64,000 nt of DNA from Bufo bufo (taxonomy: Eukaryota; Chordata; Amphibia; Anura; Bufonidae), in the NCBI RefSeq assembly GCF_905171765.1, contig NC_053390.1, forward strand, positions 308,888,984 to 308,952,983, read 5' to 3'. The position numbers and the translations under genes were made by a program. This document shows positions 21,177 through 31,878 of this stretch, one piece after another; the stretch's first letter is position 1, and each line of letters starts with the position of its first letter. A model generated the notes under the pieces. The model had not been told where the DNA came from. It worked only from the letters and a program-made list of their open reading frames with translations, and did not search any database.

Positions 21177-22461
21177 GTATCAGTTTAAAGTTTTGTGCAA
21201 TAGTGTATTTAAAGGGGTTTTCCAGGCTCCCAATATTGATGATCTCTCCTCAGGCTAAGGGCTCATGCACATGACCATGGTTAGTCCGAGAACCACTGTT
21301 TGTGTGTCAGCCTCCAGTTCGGCTCCCCTGACCCGGATTGACTGTATCATAGTAATCTATGATGCAGTCAGTCTCTATCTGATCTCGGGGCTATTGCAGT
21401 GTACTCACATCATCATATGATGGCAAACTGTGTTAGCATGCGTTATCTGTAAGAAAGTGACAGATTGACCATTGGTCGATAATGCAAACTCACTTTTGTC
21501 ACAAAATGGCCACCACAAATCATTAAAAAAAAGACACTGATTTTTAATTTGAGGTGTACCGTATATCCACTTTTGATTGTTACGGTTTTACAGTACCATG
21601 TTTTCTGGCTTTGGAGCCTCCTCACAAACAATCCGCAGACCACTGGCAGCTGCCATATCAGTGCGGATATTAGAACAATGCCCTTTAGAAAGTTATGATC
21701 GGTTACTATAACATCACATTTTGGGTCCCGGTGTAAACAGGAGAGGAGCGTCATCTTTGAGGACATTTGCTGACAGATATGAATCATTTCTAGACAATGA
21801 TATACCGTAATTCATTTATTATGCTTTATTTCCACACCAATCAGCCTGTCACCTATCTCTAATAATAATGTATTGAGGGTGCACTGTTGACACAGTTTTG
21901 TGAGTCGGAGTTGACATAATGTCATAAAGATATCTGCTTCATTTTAATCAAATTGGCTTCCTTTGCTAAACAATGGCTATTTTGGTGGATATTTCCAGGA
22001 TTACATTTTTTGTACGCGGTAGGCCAAAATTACTAATTAACCTGTTCATGAATAGATCATTAAAGGGGTTATCCGAGACTAAAAAAATGTCCCCCATATG
22101 CCCGGGCCCCTCACACTAAATCTTACCCCGCTTCCCGCACCGCTCCTGGTCCCCACACCGCCGCCGCTGTTTCTCCCTGCGCGCGGATGAAAACATCTGG
22201 TGTCGGGGGGAGCAGCCAATGACAGGTGGTGACGGGGACAAACCTCCCCAGCGCCACCCACGATGCTAGAGCGGGACATGCAGAACGGGAAAATGGGGAA
22301 CGCTATGGCCGGTATCTGTTATGCAGATCCACGATTTGTGGACCGTAAAACGGATACAGTCATGTGCATGAGGCCTAAGGTGAAGGGAAGCAGATGAGAT
22401 TTCTTAATATATTTATGGCAGTTGTCTGGTATAAATACATTGAGAAATATAGTGTTCAGAA
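21177..22461. other. Spacer with MITE fragments
   Basis: 21208-21255 is a lone T2-like end (TTTAAAGGGGTTTTCCAGGC). It is followed at about 21259 by a lone 'GGGCTCATGCACATGACCATGG' end. 22062 begins another T2-like end (TTAAAGGGGTTATCCGAG), and 22300-22378 is the right end of a GGCCTCATGCACA-type MITE ('GTCATGTGCATGAGGCCTAA'). No gene was seen in between. Confidence 0.55.
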
Positions 22462-22939
22462 TTAGGCTACTTTCACACTAGGCCCTACTTTCCGGCAGGG
22501 CTCAGCACAAACGCTTCCATTACTGATAATACAACTATCTGCATCCGTTATGAACGGATCCGTTTGTATTATCTTTAAAATAGCCAAGACAGATCCGTCA
22601 TGAACTCAATTGAAAGTCAATGGGGTACAGATCCGTTTTCTATTGTGTCAGAGTTAAACGGATTCATCCCCATTGACTTGCATTGTGGGTCATGACGGAT
22701 CCGTCTTGCTCCGCATCCCATGATGGAAAGAAAAACGCAGCTTGCAGCGGTTTACGCTCCTATATGAGAACGCAACCAAACAGAACGGAATGCATTTTGG
22801 AGCATTCCATTAGATTCAGTTACGTTTTGTCCCTATTGACAATGAATGGAGACAAAACAGAAGCGTTTTCTCCGGTATTGAGATCCTCTGCCGGATCTCA
22901 ATACTGGAAAATGTAAACGCAAGTGTGAAGGTAGCCTTA
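22462..22939. mobile_element. MITE, TTAGGCTACTTTCACACT ends
   Basis: TTA + GGCTACTTTCACACTAGG at the left and CAAGTGTGAAGGTAGCC + TTA at the right form inverted ends with a TTA duplication. It is the complete relative of the fragment at 18900-19282. The interior has the 'GGATCCGTTTGTATTATC / GACGGATCCGTCTTGC' foldback text. Confidence 0.8.
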
Positions 22940-23800
22940 CTTTAAACACTTGTCATATGCTCAATATTATAGATGCATTAGTTGCGGTACAGCTCTTATT
23001 TGAAGTTGGGGAGCAGCGTGACAAGTTTTACGGATGAGTATACAAAAGACAACAGGAAGAAATCCTATTACTGTATCTGTCTTCCCTCCCTATGTACAGA
23101 ATTCAAGAGATCCAGTGGGGGGCAGGAACTTTCCTTAATCTATACTCCCGTTACCAACCAGGGAGAATATCTGCCCTCTGATTGTCACATTTGAGGAGGG
23201 AGGCAGGGCTTCAGAGAAAAACAATTATTGGGGCGCTTTGAATTCTCACAATGTAGCAGCTAAATTATATATTTTTTAGCTGCCAAATTAAAAAGCAACA
23301 TTATGTGTAAGAATAAGTGATTATTTTCTTCACTGCAGCTTGACAGCAACCTGCAGAATAATTGCCTGACAAGCATTTACAGCTCTATATTCTGGTTTCC
23401 TGCAGCGGCCACTAGAGGGAGCTTCAGAACTTTATGCATAATGAAATTTAGCTCAATTATAACTTAATATCTAAAAAGCTTTCTTTAGTGACATCTGCGT
23501 GCATCCAGAATGTTACAATTTATCCCCTAAAGGATGAAGCCAGTTTTCATGGTTTCTTCTTCGATACCTTCCACGTGTCATAACTTTTTTTACTTTCTAT
23601 TTACACATTCATATGAGGACTTGTTTTCTCATAGAAAAAGTTGTATTTTAATTGCCCTATTTAATTTACAAAGTCTTGTACTGAAAAATGGGGAAAAAAC
23701 ATTTGTGAGGTAAAACTGAAAGAAAAAACACAATTCTGCCATTGATTTTTGGATTTTACACCGTGTTCACTGTGAGGTAAAACTGACATGTTACCTTTTT
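22940..23800. other. No recognised feature
   Basis: AT-rich sequence without a repeat that I can classify and without coding motifs. Confidence 0.45.
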
Positions 23801-24519
23801 TTAAAGGGTTTCTATCACTTCGTATGACATAATTAGCTGTCAGACACTAGCGATCTGCTAGTGTCTGCTCTGGCCAACCATCCTACTATAATCACTTGTG
23901 GGGCAGCGGTTTTGCTAAAAAACTAACTTTTATAAATATGCTAATGAGCCTCTAGGTGCTATGTGGGCGTCATTAGCACCTAGAGGCTCCGTCTACCTTC
24001 ATACACAGCCGCCGCCCAGCGCGTCCCTCCAGCCCGCCCATGTCCTCCTCCGTGTGACGCAGCGGACGAGTTCTCGCGCATGCGCCGTGCGCGGCTGTAT
24101 TCGGCGCATTTGATATCTCAGCTCGGAGCGGTCAGACATTCAATGCGCATGCGCGGCTGTATTCGGCACATGCGCATTGAATGTCTGACCGCTCCGAGCT
24201 GAGATCTCAAATGCGCCGAATACAGCCGCGCACGGCGCATGCGCGAGAACTCGTCCGCTGCGTCACACGGAGGAGGACATGGGCGGGCTGGAGGGACGCG
24301 CTGGGCGGCGGCTGTGTATGAAGGTAGACGGAGCCTCTAGGTGCTAATGACGCCCACATAGCACCTAGAGGCTCATTAGCATATTTATAAAAGTTAGTTT
24401 TTTACCAAAACCGCTGCCCCACAAGTGATTATAGTAGGATGGTTGGCCAGAGCAGACACTAGCAGATCGCTAGTGTCTGACAACTAATTATGTCATACGA
24501 AGTGATAGAAACCCTTTAA
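23801..24519. mobile_element. T2/Kolobok-like foldback, nearly perfect
   Basis: TTAAAGGGTTTCTATCACTT at the left and AAGTGATAGAAACCCTTTAA at the right. The two arms, about 350 bp each, are almost identical over their whole length (for example 'GCTAGTGTCTGCTCTGGCC' and 'GGCCAGAGCAGACACTAGC'). The centre lies near 24155 at 'GCGCGGCTGTATTCGGC'. Flanked by TTAA. The very low arm-to-arm divergence suggests recent insertion or arm conversion. Confidence 0.88.
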
Positions 24520-24724
24520 AATTTATATAGATTTTCTTATGTTTGGAAAACAAATTTTGCTTTGTTTCACCTTATTCTGACACCAATACATTTTTTTGTT
24601 TCTATGTAATTTGATCACTTTTTATAAAAAAAATTCAGGGGCTCAGGTGACCAATAATTAGGCCATTTATATTTTTCATTGTTTATGTATTTTGATATGT
24701 AGAATTGGGAAAGAGTGATTAAAA

Positions 24725-25216
24725 TTTTTAATACTTTTGGGAACAGATAAGGAGATCTGTGACAAAGACTGGGATTGTCGAATGGTGTGTTGCCTTCCTG
24801 GCGCTCGAGTTCGACACATCGCGGATGGGGTTGACAGATTACTGGGAGGGGCTGGAGAAGATCCAGCAGTTATGGTCCATATCGGAGCCAATGACAAAGT
24901 TTGAGTAAGGTGGAGAGTCCTTAAAAATTATTTTATGGATTTAGGTCAAAAGCTTAGGGAGAGGACCTTAAAGGTAGTGTTTTCCGAAATGCTACCTGTA
25001 CCACGAGCCACACAAGAAAGGCAGCGGGAGATTAGGGAGGTTAACAAGTGGCTCAAGAACTGGTGTAGGAAGGAGGGGTTTGGGTTCCTGGAGAACCGGG
25101 CCGACTTCTCTGTCGGCTACAGGCTCTATCGTAGGGATGGTCTGCACCTCAATGGGGAAGGGGCAGCTGAGTTGGGGGAGAAGATGGCTAGAAGGTTGGA
25201 GGAGTGTTTAAACTAG
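24725..25216 (+). pseudogene. CR1-type LINE ORF1 with SGNH/esterase-like domain
   Basis: The ORF1 of CR1-clade LINEs often carries an esterase-like (SGNH hydrolase) domain that may help the ribonucleoprotein meet membranes or lipids. Here the plus strand encodes 'VMVHIGANDKV', which fits the conserved GxND block, then a stop at the TGA near 24901. The C-terminal half is intact from 24935 to 25216, with 'KVVFSEMLPVPRA' and, near its end, 'DGLHLNGEGAAELGEKM', which fits the catalytic DxxH block (D-G-L-H). Upstream is 'GARVRHIADGV'. The N-terminal part is missing. It is followed by ORF2 after about 110 bp, as in a normal CR1. Confidence 0.8.
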
Positions 25217-25324
25217 GGACTGGGGCGAGGGTAATTACATTATAGGAGGGGAGGAATGGAAGGAGGGACTAGAACAGTTCAGAAGGAAAGGTGTAGGGTA
25301 AAAAATTGACATAAACCTCTTAAT

Positions 25325-25826
25325 TGTATGTATACTAATGCCAGAAGCCTGACTAATAAAACTGGTGCACTGGAATTAGTGATGTGTGAGGAGAACTATG
25401 ACATAGTAGGAATAACTGAGACATGGCTGTATGATAGCTATGACTGGGTGGCTAACATACAGGGTTACAGTCTGTTTAGAAAGGATCGCAAAAAACGGAG
25501 AGGGGGAGGGGTCTGCCTTTATGTAAAGTCCTGTCTAAAGCCCACAGTCCGAGAAGATATAAGTGAGGTACATGAACATGTGGAGTCACTGTGGGTAGAA
25601 ATACATGGGAGGCAAAAACAATAATAAAATACTAATAGGAGTTTATTATAAACCACCTAATATATCTGAGTCCACAGAAAATCTGCTACTAAATGAGATA
25701 GACAAAGCGGCAGATCGTAATGAGGTCGTTATTATGGGGGACTTTAACTACCCAGATATAGACTGGGAAACTGAAACCTGTATATCTCATAAAGGAAACA
25801 GGTTCTTGGCAATAACCAAAGACAAT
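25325..25826 (+). pseudogene. CR1-type LINE ORF2, endonuclease domain (first part)
   Basis: Encodes the apurinic-like endonuclease that nicks the target for LINE insertion. Visible blocks are 'YTNARSLTNKTGALE' (N of the active site), 'IVGITETWL' (the E of the ETW block), 'GGGVCLYVK', then after a small frame change near 25610 'ILIGVYYKPPN' and 'VVIMGDFNYPDIDWET' (GDFN block). The frame stops at the LTR element that starts at 25827 and continues after it at 29031. The upstream spacing from ORF1 is normal. Confidence 0.88.
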
Positions 25827-26832
25827 TGCAATGAGCCGGACCGTGGTACGGTTAGGCGGACGCCAAAATTATGCAGTGGGTCTGGATATGGGTATATAAG
25901 TCTATAGTTTTTGTTTGTGACGCCAATTGCAGCGTGCGCAGGGTACAATCTCAGGGCCCTTTAAGGTGTTGCAACTCACGTACCAGGTGAGGGATGCCAG
26001 AGTGGTGTAATGTCTCGGTGTAGTAGTAGGTATAGTGTCAACGGTGTGTCCTACCTTGGTACGGCTGGACTCCTGGCTCACTTGCAATAAATTAGTGTGT
26101 TGCTAATAGGAGTAATTGAGGGATTTTGGAAGTAATGAATGGGATCCAGACTTGGGATATAATTCAACTTGTCTTTACTGGTTGCAGCTTTAATCCATAT
26201 GAGTTACAGCAATAGTCTTGGGTCCCAGCAGGTATTGGCAATGTATGGCAGGGATCAATATCTCTTCTGCTCCTATCATGTGCCTGGAGAATATGGCAGG
26301 AATCTGTCTTCTGCTCTGTCTATCTTCTGCTGTGTGTGGGACTGACTAGCTGAGGAGGAATTTGGCTTCTCCTGGTCTCTGGATAGTACTCACAGTTAGC
26401 TCACAGGGAATGGTTCTTCCTGGAGTCCTGGAGGTGGCTGCTTGCTTTCTACCAGCTGAGGCTGAAGGCTCAGACTGGGGATGAAGATCTTTGGTCTCAG
26501 CCGAGACAAGATTCTGGCTTGGATCCCTAGAACTGGGAGCTCCTACCAGCACAGCCTTCCCCTAGCCGGGGTGGCTGGCACACACTAACTATAACTTCCT
26601 TCTCCTCCCCATGAGGCAGGACATGGGCCAGCCCACTTCTGCTCAAAGAGGGGGGAGCTAAACTGGAATAAACTATTCCAGTCTAGATATACTAAACTGA
26701 ACTAAGGCCTTGCTAAACATTGCTGCCACCTGCTGGTGTACATGGAAATTACAGCAAAATACATGTAACAAGGATTAGAAATTGCACATTTGTGAGGAAT
26801 ATTACATAAAATCACATTACATGACAAGGCAC
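25827..26832. repeat. 5' LTR-like direct repeat (3' end missing)
   Basis: Nearly identical to 27958-28970 over about 1 kb, starting GAGCCGGACCGTGGTACGG. It diverges abruptly after 'GACAAGGCACA'. It therefore lacks the last 60 bp found in the 3' copy (through GGATGTTACA). Confidence 0.9.
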
Positions 26833-27957
26833 ATATATTATCCAAAACAGAAAGGGGGCACATCAAAGTTAGGGTAAGAGTGCCGGCACACGGTATGAAA
26901 CACACTATATGAATGCAAAAGACAGACACAACAAAAGATTCAATAAAAACATTGTATACAATGAATCTGGGCCATGTAAGTGAATCATATAACATGCCCT
27001 ACCTGACACACCACACTGAAGTAAGCAAACCCCCACACATATAAATGAACAGAAGCATATAGTACATGTAATCCATCAACATTAAAATGAGTGGAAAGCT
27101 AAATACTTCTCATGAAAGATGACATGGTGGAGGTATGCGTGGTGGTCAGGAAACAAGCCCAACGCGTATCGCCAGGCTCTGCTGGCTTCCTCAGGGGTGC
27201 CCTTCAGCGCTGACAGTAATGGAAGCGGAGGGATCCACAGCCTCCGAGGACTTGACCAGAGTCGCATCTTCTTCCACGGGAGCTGGACCAGTAACAGCGG
27301 CCTTCTCAGGTGAGTTAGCGGCGGCTGTCTCGTCTTTGCTTGCAGCAGGTGCCGGCTCTGGGGGCTTTAAATGCACAGGGGCCATCTCTCCTCACGAGCT
27401 GGGAAACCCGGATCTCAGGCACAGTGGGCTCGTAGACGAGTTCTCCCTGTATCGCCATCTGGTCCCATTTTGGTAGAGGGAGCGCCATCTTCCTTGCTTC
27501 CTCTGTCATGAAGAGTGCAGGAGGTAAGGGTGGAGCCCAGAGGGAGGAGTCTGCACTACCTTGGCTTGCAAAGTTCTTGGTGGGCAGTCTTTAGTTTTCC
27601 CGCTTCTAGGGGGGCGTATTCGGCATCTTCCGAAGTTTTCCCGCTTCCGACAAGCATGGAGAGGCGGCGCCATTTTGAGAATATGGCGAATTAACCCTTT
27701 GAGTACTCGTGGACACCGCATGGTGCTTTCTGGGACGGCAATAAGGCAATAAAGTCAATTTTCAGGGTTTTTGCACAAACTGTAGATCTTGCAGTACTGT
27801 GAAACATGCAATTTGATCCGGTTAAGCACACAATTGGATCCGGTTTTGTTGTAGCACACAATTGGATCCGGTTCTGTTGTAGCACACAATTGGATCCTGT
27901 TGGCACACAGCTCGATCCTGTTGGCACACAGCTCGATCCTGTTCGTGACGCCAAAAA
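26833..27957. other. Interior of the LTR element
   Basis: No retroviral domain was found in any frame. 27160-27205 reads 'CCAACGCGTATCGCC...GCTTCCTCAGGGG', a motif of a separate repeat family also seen near 45110. 27806-27945 is a small tandem array of a unit like 'GCACACAATTGGATCCGGTT' changing to 'GCACACAGCTCGATCCTGTT'. A low-complexity run, Ala/Glu-rich in minus frames, lies at 27190-27510. Confidence 0.55.
27806..27945. repeat. Short tandem array, 22-30 bp unit
   Basis: Six copies of 'CACACAATTGGATCCGGTT(NTGTTGTAG)' and then the shorter 'GGCACACAGCTCGATCCTGTT'. It ends just before the 3' LTR. Confidence 0.85.
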
Positions 27958-29030
27958 TGCACTGAGCCGGACCGTGGTACGGTTAGGCGGACGCCAAAAT
28001 TATGCAGTGGGTCTGGATATGGGTATATAAGTCTATAGTTTTTGTTTGTGACGCCAATTGCAGCGTGCGCAGGGTACAATCTCAGGGCCCTTTAAGGTGT
28101 TGCAACTCACGTACCAGGTGAGGGATGCCAGAGTGGTGTAATGTCTCTGTGTAGTAGTAGGTATAGTGTCAACGGTGTCTCCTACCTTGGTACGGCTGGA
28201 CTCCTGGATCCTGGCTCACTTGCAATAAATGAGTGTGTTGCTAGTAGGAGTAATTGAGGGATTTTGGAAGTAATGAATGGGATCCAGACTTGGGATATAA
28301 TTCAACTTGTCTTTACTGGTTGCAGCTTTAATCCATATGAGTTACAGCAATAGTCTTGGGTCCCAGCAGGTATTGGCAATGTATGGCAGGGATCAATATC
28401 TCTTCTGCTCCTATCATGTGCCTGGAGAATATGGCAGGAATCTGTCTTCTGCTCTGTCTATCTTCTGCTGTGTGTGGGACTGACTAGCTGAGGAGGAATT
28501 TGGCTTCTCCTGGTCTCTGGATAGTACTCACAGTTAGCTCACAGGGAATGGTTCTTCCTGGAGTCCTGGAGGTGGCTGCTTGCTTTCTACCAGCTGAGGC
28601 TGAAGGCTCAGACTGGGGATGAAGATCTTTGGTCTCTGCCGAGACAAGATTCTGGCTTGGATCCCTAGAACTGGGAGCTCCTACCAGCACAGCCTTCCCC
28701 TAGCCGGGGTGGCTGGCACACACTAACTATAACTTCCTTCTCCTCCCCATGAGGAAGGACATGGGCCAGCCCACTTCTGCTCAAAGAGGGGGAGCTAAAC
28801 TGGAATAAACTATTCCAGTCTAGATATACTAAACTGAACTAAGGCCTTGCTAAACATTGCTGCCACCTGCTGGTGTACATGGAAATTACAGCAAAATACA
28901 TGTAACAGGGATTAGAAATTGCAAATTTGTGAGGAATATTACATAAAATCACATTAGATGACAAGGCACAGGTTACGAACAAATAGTAGCGGGGAAAAAG
29001 AGTTTAGTAACATAACTCTGGGATGTTACA
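27958..29030. repeat. 3' LTR of the element in CR1
   Basis: TG...CA ends (TGCACTGAGCC ... GGATGTTACA), 1073 bp, near-identical to the first repeat, with the 4-bp duplication CAAT right after it. High similarity of the two copies points to a recent insertion. Confidence 0.88.
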
Positions 29031-29292
29031 CAATTACCTATCCCAACTGGTTCATTACCCGACTAGAGGGACGGCCATACTGGACTTAATATTAACCAAT
29101 AGACCTGACAGAACAACAGATGTGCAGGTTGGGGGACACCTGGAAAATAGTGACCATAAAGTAATAACCTTCCAATTGTCATCCAAAACAGTGTTTCTTC
29201 AGGGAGGAACAAAAATACCAAACTTCAAAAAAGCTAAATTTAGCCAACTAAGAGAGGCCATAGGCATAACTAATGTGCGAGATGGAGGTTAG
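29031..29292 (+). pseudogene. CR1-type LINE ORF2, endonuclease domain (second part)
   Basis: Continues the frame broken at 25826: 'YLSQLVHYPTRGTAILDLI' followed by 'LTNRPD' is the conserved CR1 endonuclease block with the catalytic D of the LDLI region. 'LENSDHKVITFQL' provides the SDH block. The frame ends near 29290, after which sequence of the retrovirus-like element begins. The reverse transcriptase of this copy is missing. Confidence 0.88.
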
Positions 29293-29346
29293 TGCATTGA
29301 ATGGAGCTTACAGGGTTAAATAGAAGAGGTTATATACAGATAATAA

Positions 29347-29722
29347 TGTCTAAAAACAAGGTAACAAAAATCTGTTTATGTGTGTTTATCGCACCCACAC
29401 ACCCCCCACCCCCTCCCCACAGTTTCCTCTCTAGCAGAGGTATCAGTCTGAGTCTCAGGAAGTGCGGGGGGGGGGGGGGGGGGAGAGGAGAGAGGAATGG
29501 AAACATACGTATGGTCTCATGAACTATAACCGCAAATGTCATGTTTGTATGTTTGTCATGTGATGGTTTTTCTTTTTAGAACCTATATATTGTGAGCTTG
29601 TCTTTGAAATAAAGAAAAATCTGATACAACTACATCCAATGTATGTGTCAGTTTCCCCGAGCACTCGTATCCCTTTAATTTGGATTCCAACATTTATAGG
29701 GTGAAGGGATATTTCCCTAACA
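29347..29722 (+). repeat. Endogenous retrovirus LTR (left limit approximate)
   Basis: Directly upstream of a primer-binding site. It has an AATAAA signal (29609-29614), a TATA-like 'CCTATATATTG' at about 29581 and ends in 'CCCTAACA'. A start TG at 29348 (ATGTCTAAAAAC) is the best candidate but cannot be confirmed because the second LTR is absent. It contains a pure G run of about 19 at 29466-29483. Confidence 0.6.
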
Positions 29723-29728
29723 AAATCT

Positions 29729-29746
29729 TGGCGCCCAACGTGGGGC
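29729..29746 (+). other. Retroviral primer-binding site, tRNA-Lys type
   Basis: TGGCGCCCAACGTGGGGC is the complement of the 3' end of a lysine tRNA, the primer site used by many retroviruses. It lies 6 bp after the CA that ends the LTR, which fixes the orientation as plus and shows the element is of retroviral type. Confidence 0.85.
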
Positions 29747-30267
29747 TCAACTAAAGGACACTTCATCTGGTCTCCGACAAATTGGATGTTCCGGTCCGGA
29801 ATTTGCAGATATAAGAAATAGCTCTTAAAGGTAAGACACTTTATCTTACACTATATCTGTGTCTCCCTGAGTGGTTTGTACGGTTCGAGGATCTGGTGAT
29901 TGAATGTACTCATAAGTCCTTTTATAGTTGAGCCTATTTTTGGTAAGAACCTGAAAATCACTATGATTGTTGGATTTTGAGTCCTAAGAGATGGACAGTT
30001 TCAATTGGGAAGTCTTTGGTTTAGTTTTGGGAGTTTTGGTATATGCCTTATTTGTTCTTTATTGTATGTGGAAAATCTTGGAGAATTACAGGAAGGGTAA
30101 TCAAAGTCCTTGGACTCCAATGTCCGGTTTGTGAGGTTTTGATTGGTTAAGAAACTCAGTAACAGAATACACTAGGTAAATATAGTGGGGAAATCCTGAG
30201 GAAACTGAGGGAAAATAGACGTCTCAATAATTGTTTAACTTTCTGTGGAAAAAGATTGACATACAAA

Positions 30268-31645
30268 ATGGAGAACAATTTCAGTATACCAGAGGGTTAC
30301 AAAACAGCTAAGACTTTAGTCAAAGAGAGGGAAGGAAAAGAAGGTTTGAAAAATATTGACAGGGAGTTGAAGAAGGTAGGAATGAAAGATGGAAATTTGA
30401 ATGTGGATACTTGTGAAAGATTTAGAAGGACACATTGTGGTTGGATAAAGGATCATAGATGTGAAGAAGTAGTTAATACCTGGGTAAAAGTGGCAGGGGA
30501 AGTTGAAACTGAGGGGTAGCGAGGAGAAGTAGTCAGAGGTAGACTGTTGTATACTCTTAAATCAAAAGACAATGACGCTGATGAACGACCTCCCCCATAT
30601 GCAACTGCCCCTAGACCTCCAAGAGGGAATGGACCGGAAGGATTGACTTGTAATGTCTATGGCAATCATAATCCAGACTGGGCCAATGCGTGCCGAGCCT
30701 GTGGTGCCCCCCGACCCCACAGACCTGTAGGACTCTCCTGTTCTGACTAAGACAAGAATCCTACCCAAACCCACAACAGGACAACAGGGAGCGACGGGAG
30801 GAGGACCTGATACAACCTCAGGACCACCCGGACAGATCATTGGAGTGACCAGCCGGAATCAGGAACCTGAATTTCTTCACACCAGTGTGACTGAGAACCA
30901 CCCCTGGAGTCCGAAAGAGCAACTCAGACTTTTGACCCGACTGCCCGACTTTCGGACGAGACCTATGCCTACTTCTAGGACTCTTCAACAGATACAGGTG
31001 ACTTATGGGGCTACGTGGACTGACTTGAAGGATCTGATGTTGCTGAAGATGGGCGAGTCACAACATCAAATGGTGAATGACTATATGAACGAACACAGAA
31101 ATGTCCCCATGGATATTATGACTAGAGACTGGGTCAAAACTTTACAGTCTGGGACTGAATTTGTCAGGGTTTTTACAGAATGGGCACGTACAAGGGAGGA
31201 AGAAAGCTCCCGAAGTCTTAAAGACATAGTACAGGGTCCTCAGGAGACTGTAGAGACTTATGCTGTAGGACTAAGGACTATCTGGACCGACATGGGTTGG
31301 GATCAAGCTGGAAACATGGGAGAAAAACTGTTGACATGTGCATTCATGGAGGGGCTTCGACCCACTCTTCAGGCTAAGCTAAATTTTGTAAACCTGAAAA
31401 GGTGTGTGACCCCTTTAACCCAATTTATTGCTGCAGCCAAAGGGTTATAACTAGACATGAAGAAAAACCCTACTACTGTTAAATACAAGGGGGAGGGCAC
31501 CGGTCCCAAACCTAAACGTGATTTGATTTTAAATGTTTACAATTACGGCAAACCAGTTCAAATGAAAAGAGATTGTAGGGCTCCCAGGAAACCTAGAGAC
31601 AATGGTGGCCAATTTAGTCCACAATCACCACCGTCTTCAGACTAG
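30268..31645 (+). pseudogene. gag: Endogenous retrovirus gag (broken)
   Basis: The structural polyprotein of a retrovirus, here in three frame segments. The matrix-like part (30268-30519) starts MENNFSIPEG and is Lys/Glu-rich; it lacks the usual glycine at position 2. A middle part (about 30547-30747) has the late-budding motif PPPY and then a RanBP2-type zinc-finger pattern, 'LTCNVYGNHNPDWANACRAC', with tyrosine in place of the second cysteine. The third part (from about 30749) is the capsid: 'WSPKEQLRLLTRLPDF' and a major-homology-like block 'QGPQETVETYAVGLRTIW', then 'LLTCAFMEGLRPTLQ'. After a stop near 31449 comes a nucleocapsid remnant (31457-31645) in which three of four zinc-knuckle ligands are gone. 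Frame changes lie near 30520 and 30735. Dead copy. Confidence 0.82.
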
Positions 31646-31649
31646 GATA

Positions 31650-31878
31650 CCGGTACCCCCGTGACGGTTCTGCCTGTAAAAGTAGAGTCCGTGGGCCCCC
31701 AAACCGTATCCACTCAGTCCATACCACGTCCCAGACATGGTTTTCACTGGGGAAAACGTGTTTGTCCATGAGTCTGAACCAGTCAAACTAAAAATCAAAG
31801 ACAGTACTGTTATCACTCAAATTTTGGTAAAGGATGATCTCCCTGAACCTATTCTGGGAACTGATGTGCTCCAAGCGC
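31650..31878 (+). pseudogene. Retroviral protease remnant
   Basis: Plus-strand frames contain 'PVKLKIKDSTVITQILVKDD' and 'PEPILGTDVLQ', resembling the C-terminal half of a retroviral aspartic protease (the 'ILGxD' region). The active-site D-T/S-G is not seen. The sequence stops at about 31878 at the junction with the minus-strand CR1. No pol, env or 3' LTR follows, so the provirus was cut here by deletion or recombination. Confidence 0.55.

Larger units (their letters stand above)
25827..29030. mobile_element. Non-autonomous LTR element inserted in CR1
   Basis: Starts TGCAATGAGCCGGACCG and ends GGATGTTACA, with CAAT on both sides (25823-25826 and 29031-29034). Removing it rejoins the CR1 endonuclease frame exactly (KDN to YLSQLVH), which confirms the borders. 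It holds two long direct repeats: 25827-26832 and 27958-29030. The interior (26833-27957) has no gag or pol. The last part of the first repeat is missing, so the 5' LTR or the interior has been rearranged and no primer-binding site is visible. Confidence 0.85.

Noticed and set aside
24676..24897. Minus-strand 73-codon frame
   Set aside because: Shadow of the plus-strand CR1 ORF1, which has clear SGNH-type motifs.
26346..26552. 68-codon minus-strand frame identical to one at 28484-28690
   Set aside because: The identity comes from the two LTRs; LTRs rarely code and no domain is visible.
29467..29483. Poly-G run as a polypurine tract of the retrovirus
   Set aside because: It lies inside the 5' LTR and not before a 3' LTR, and it is pure G; it is more likely a simple repeat.
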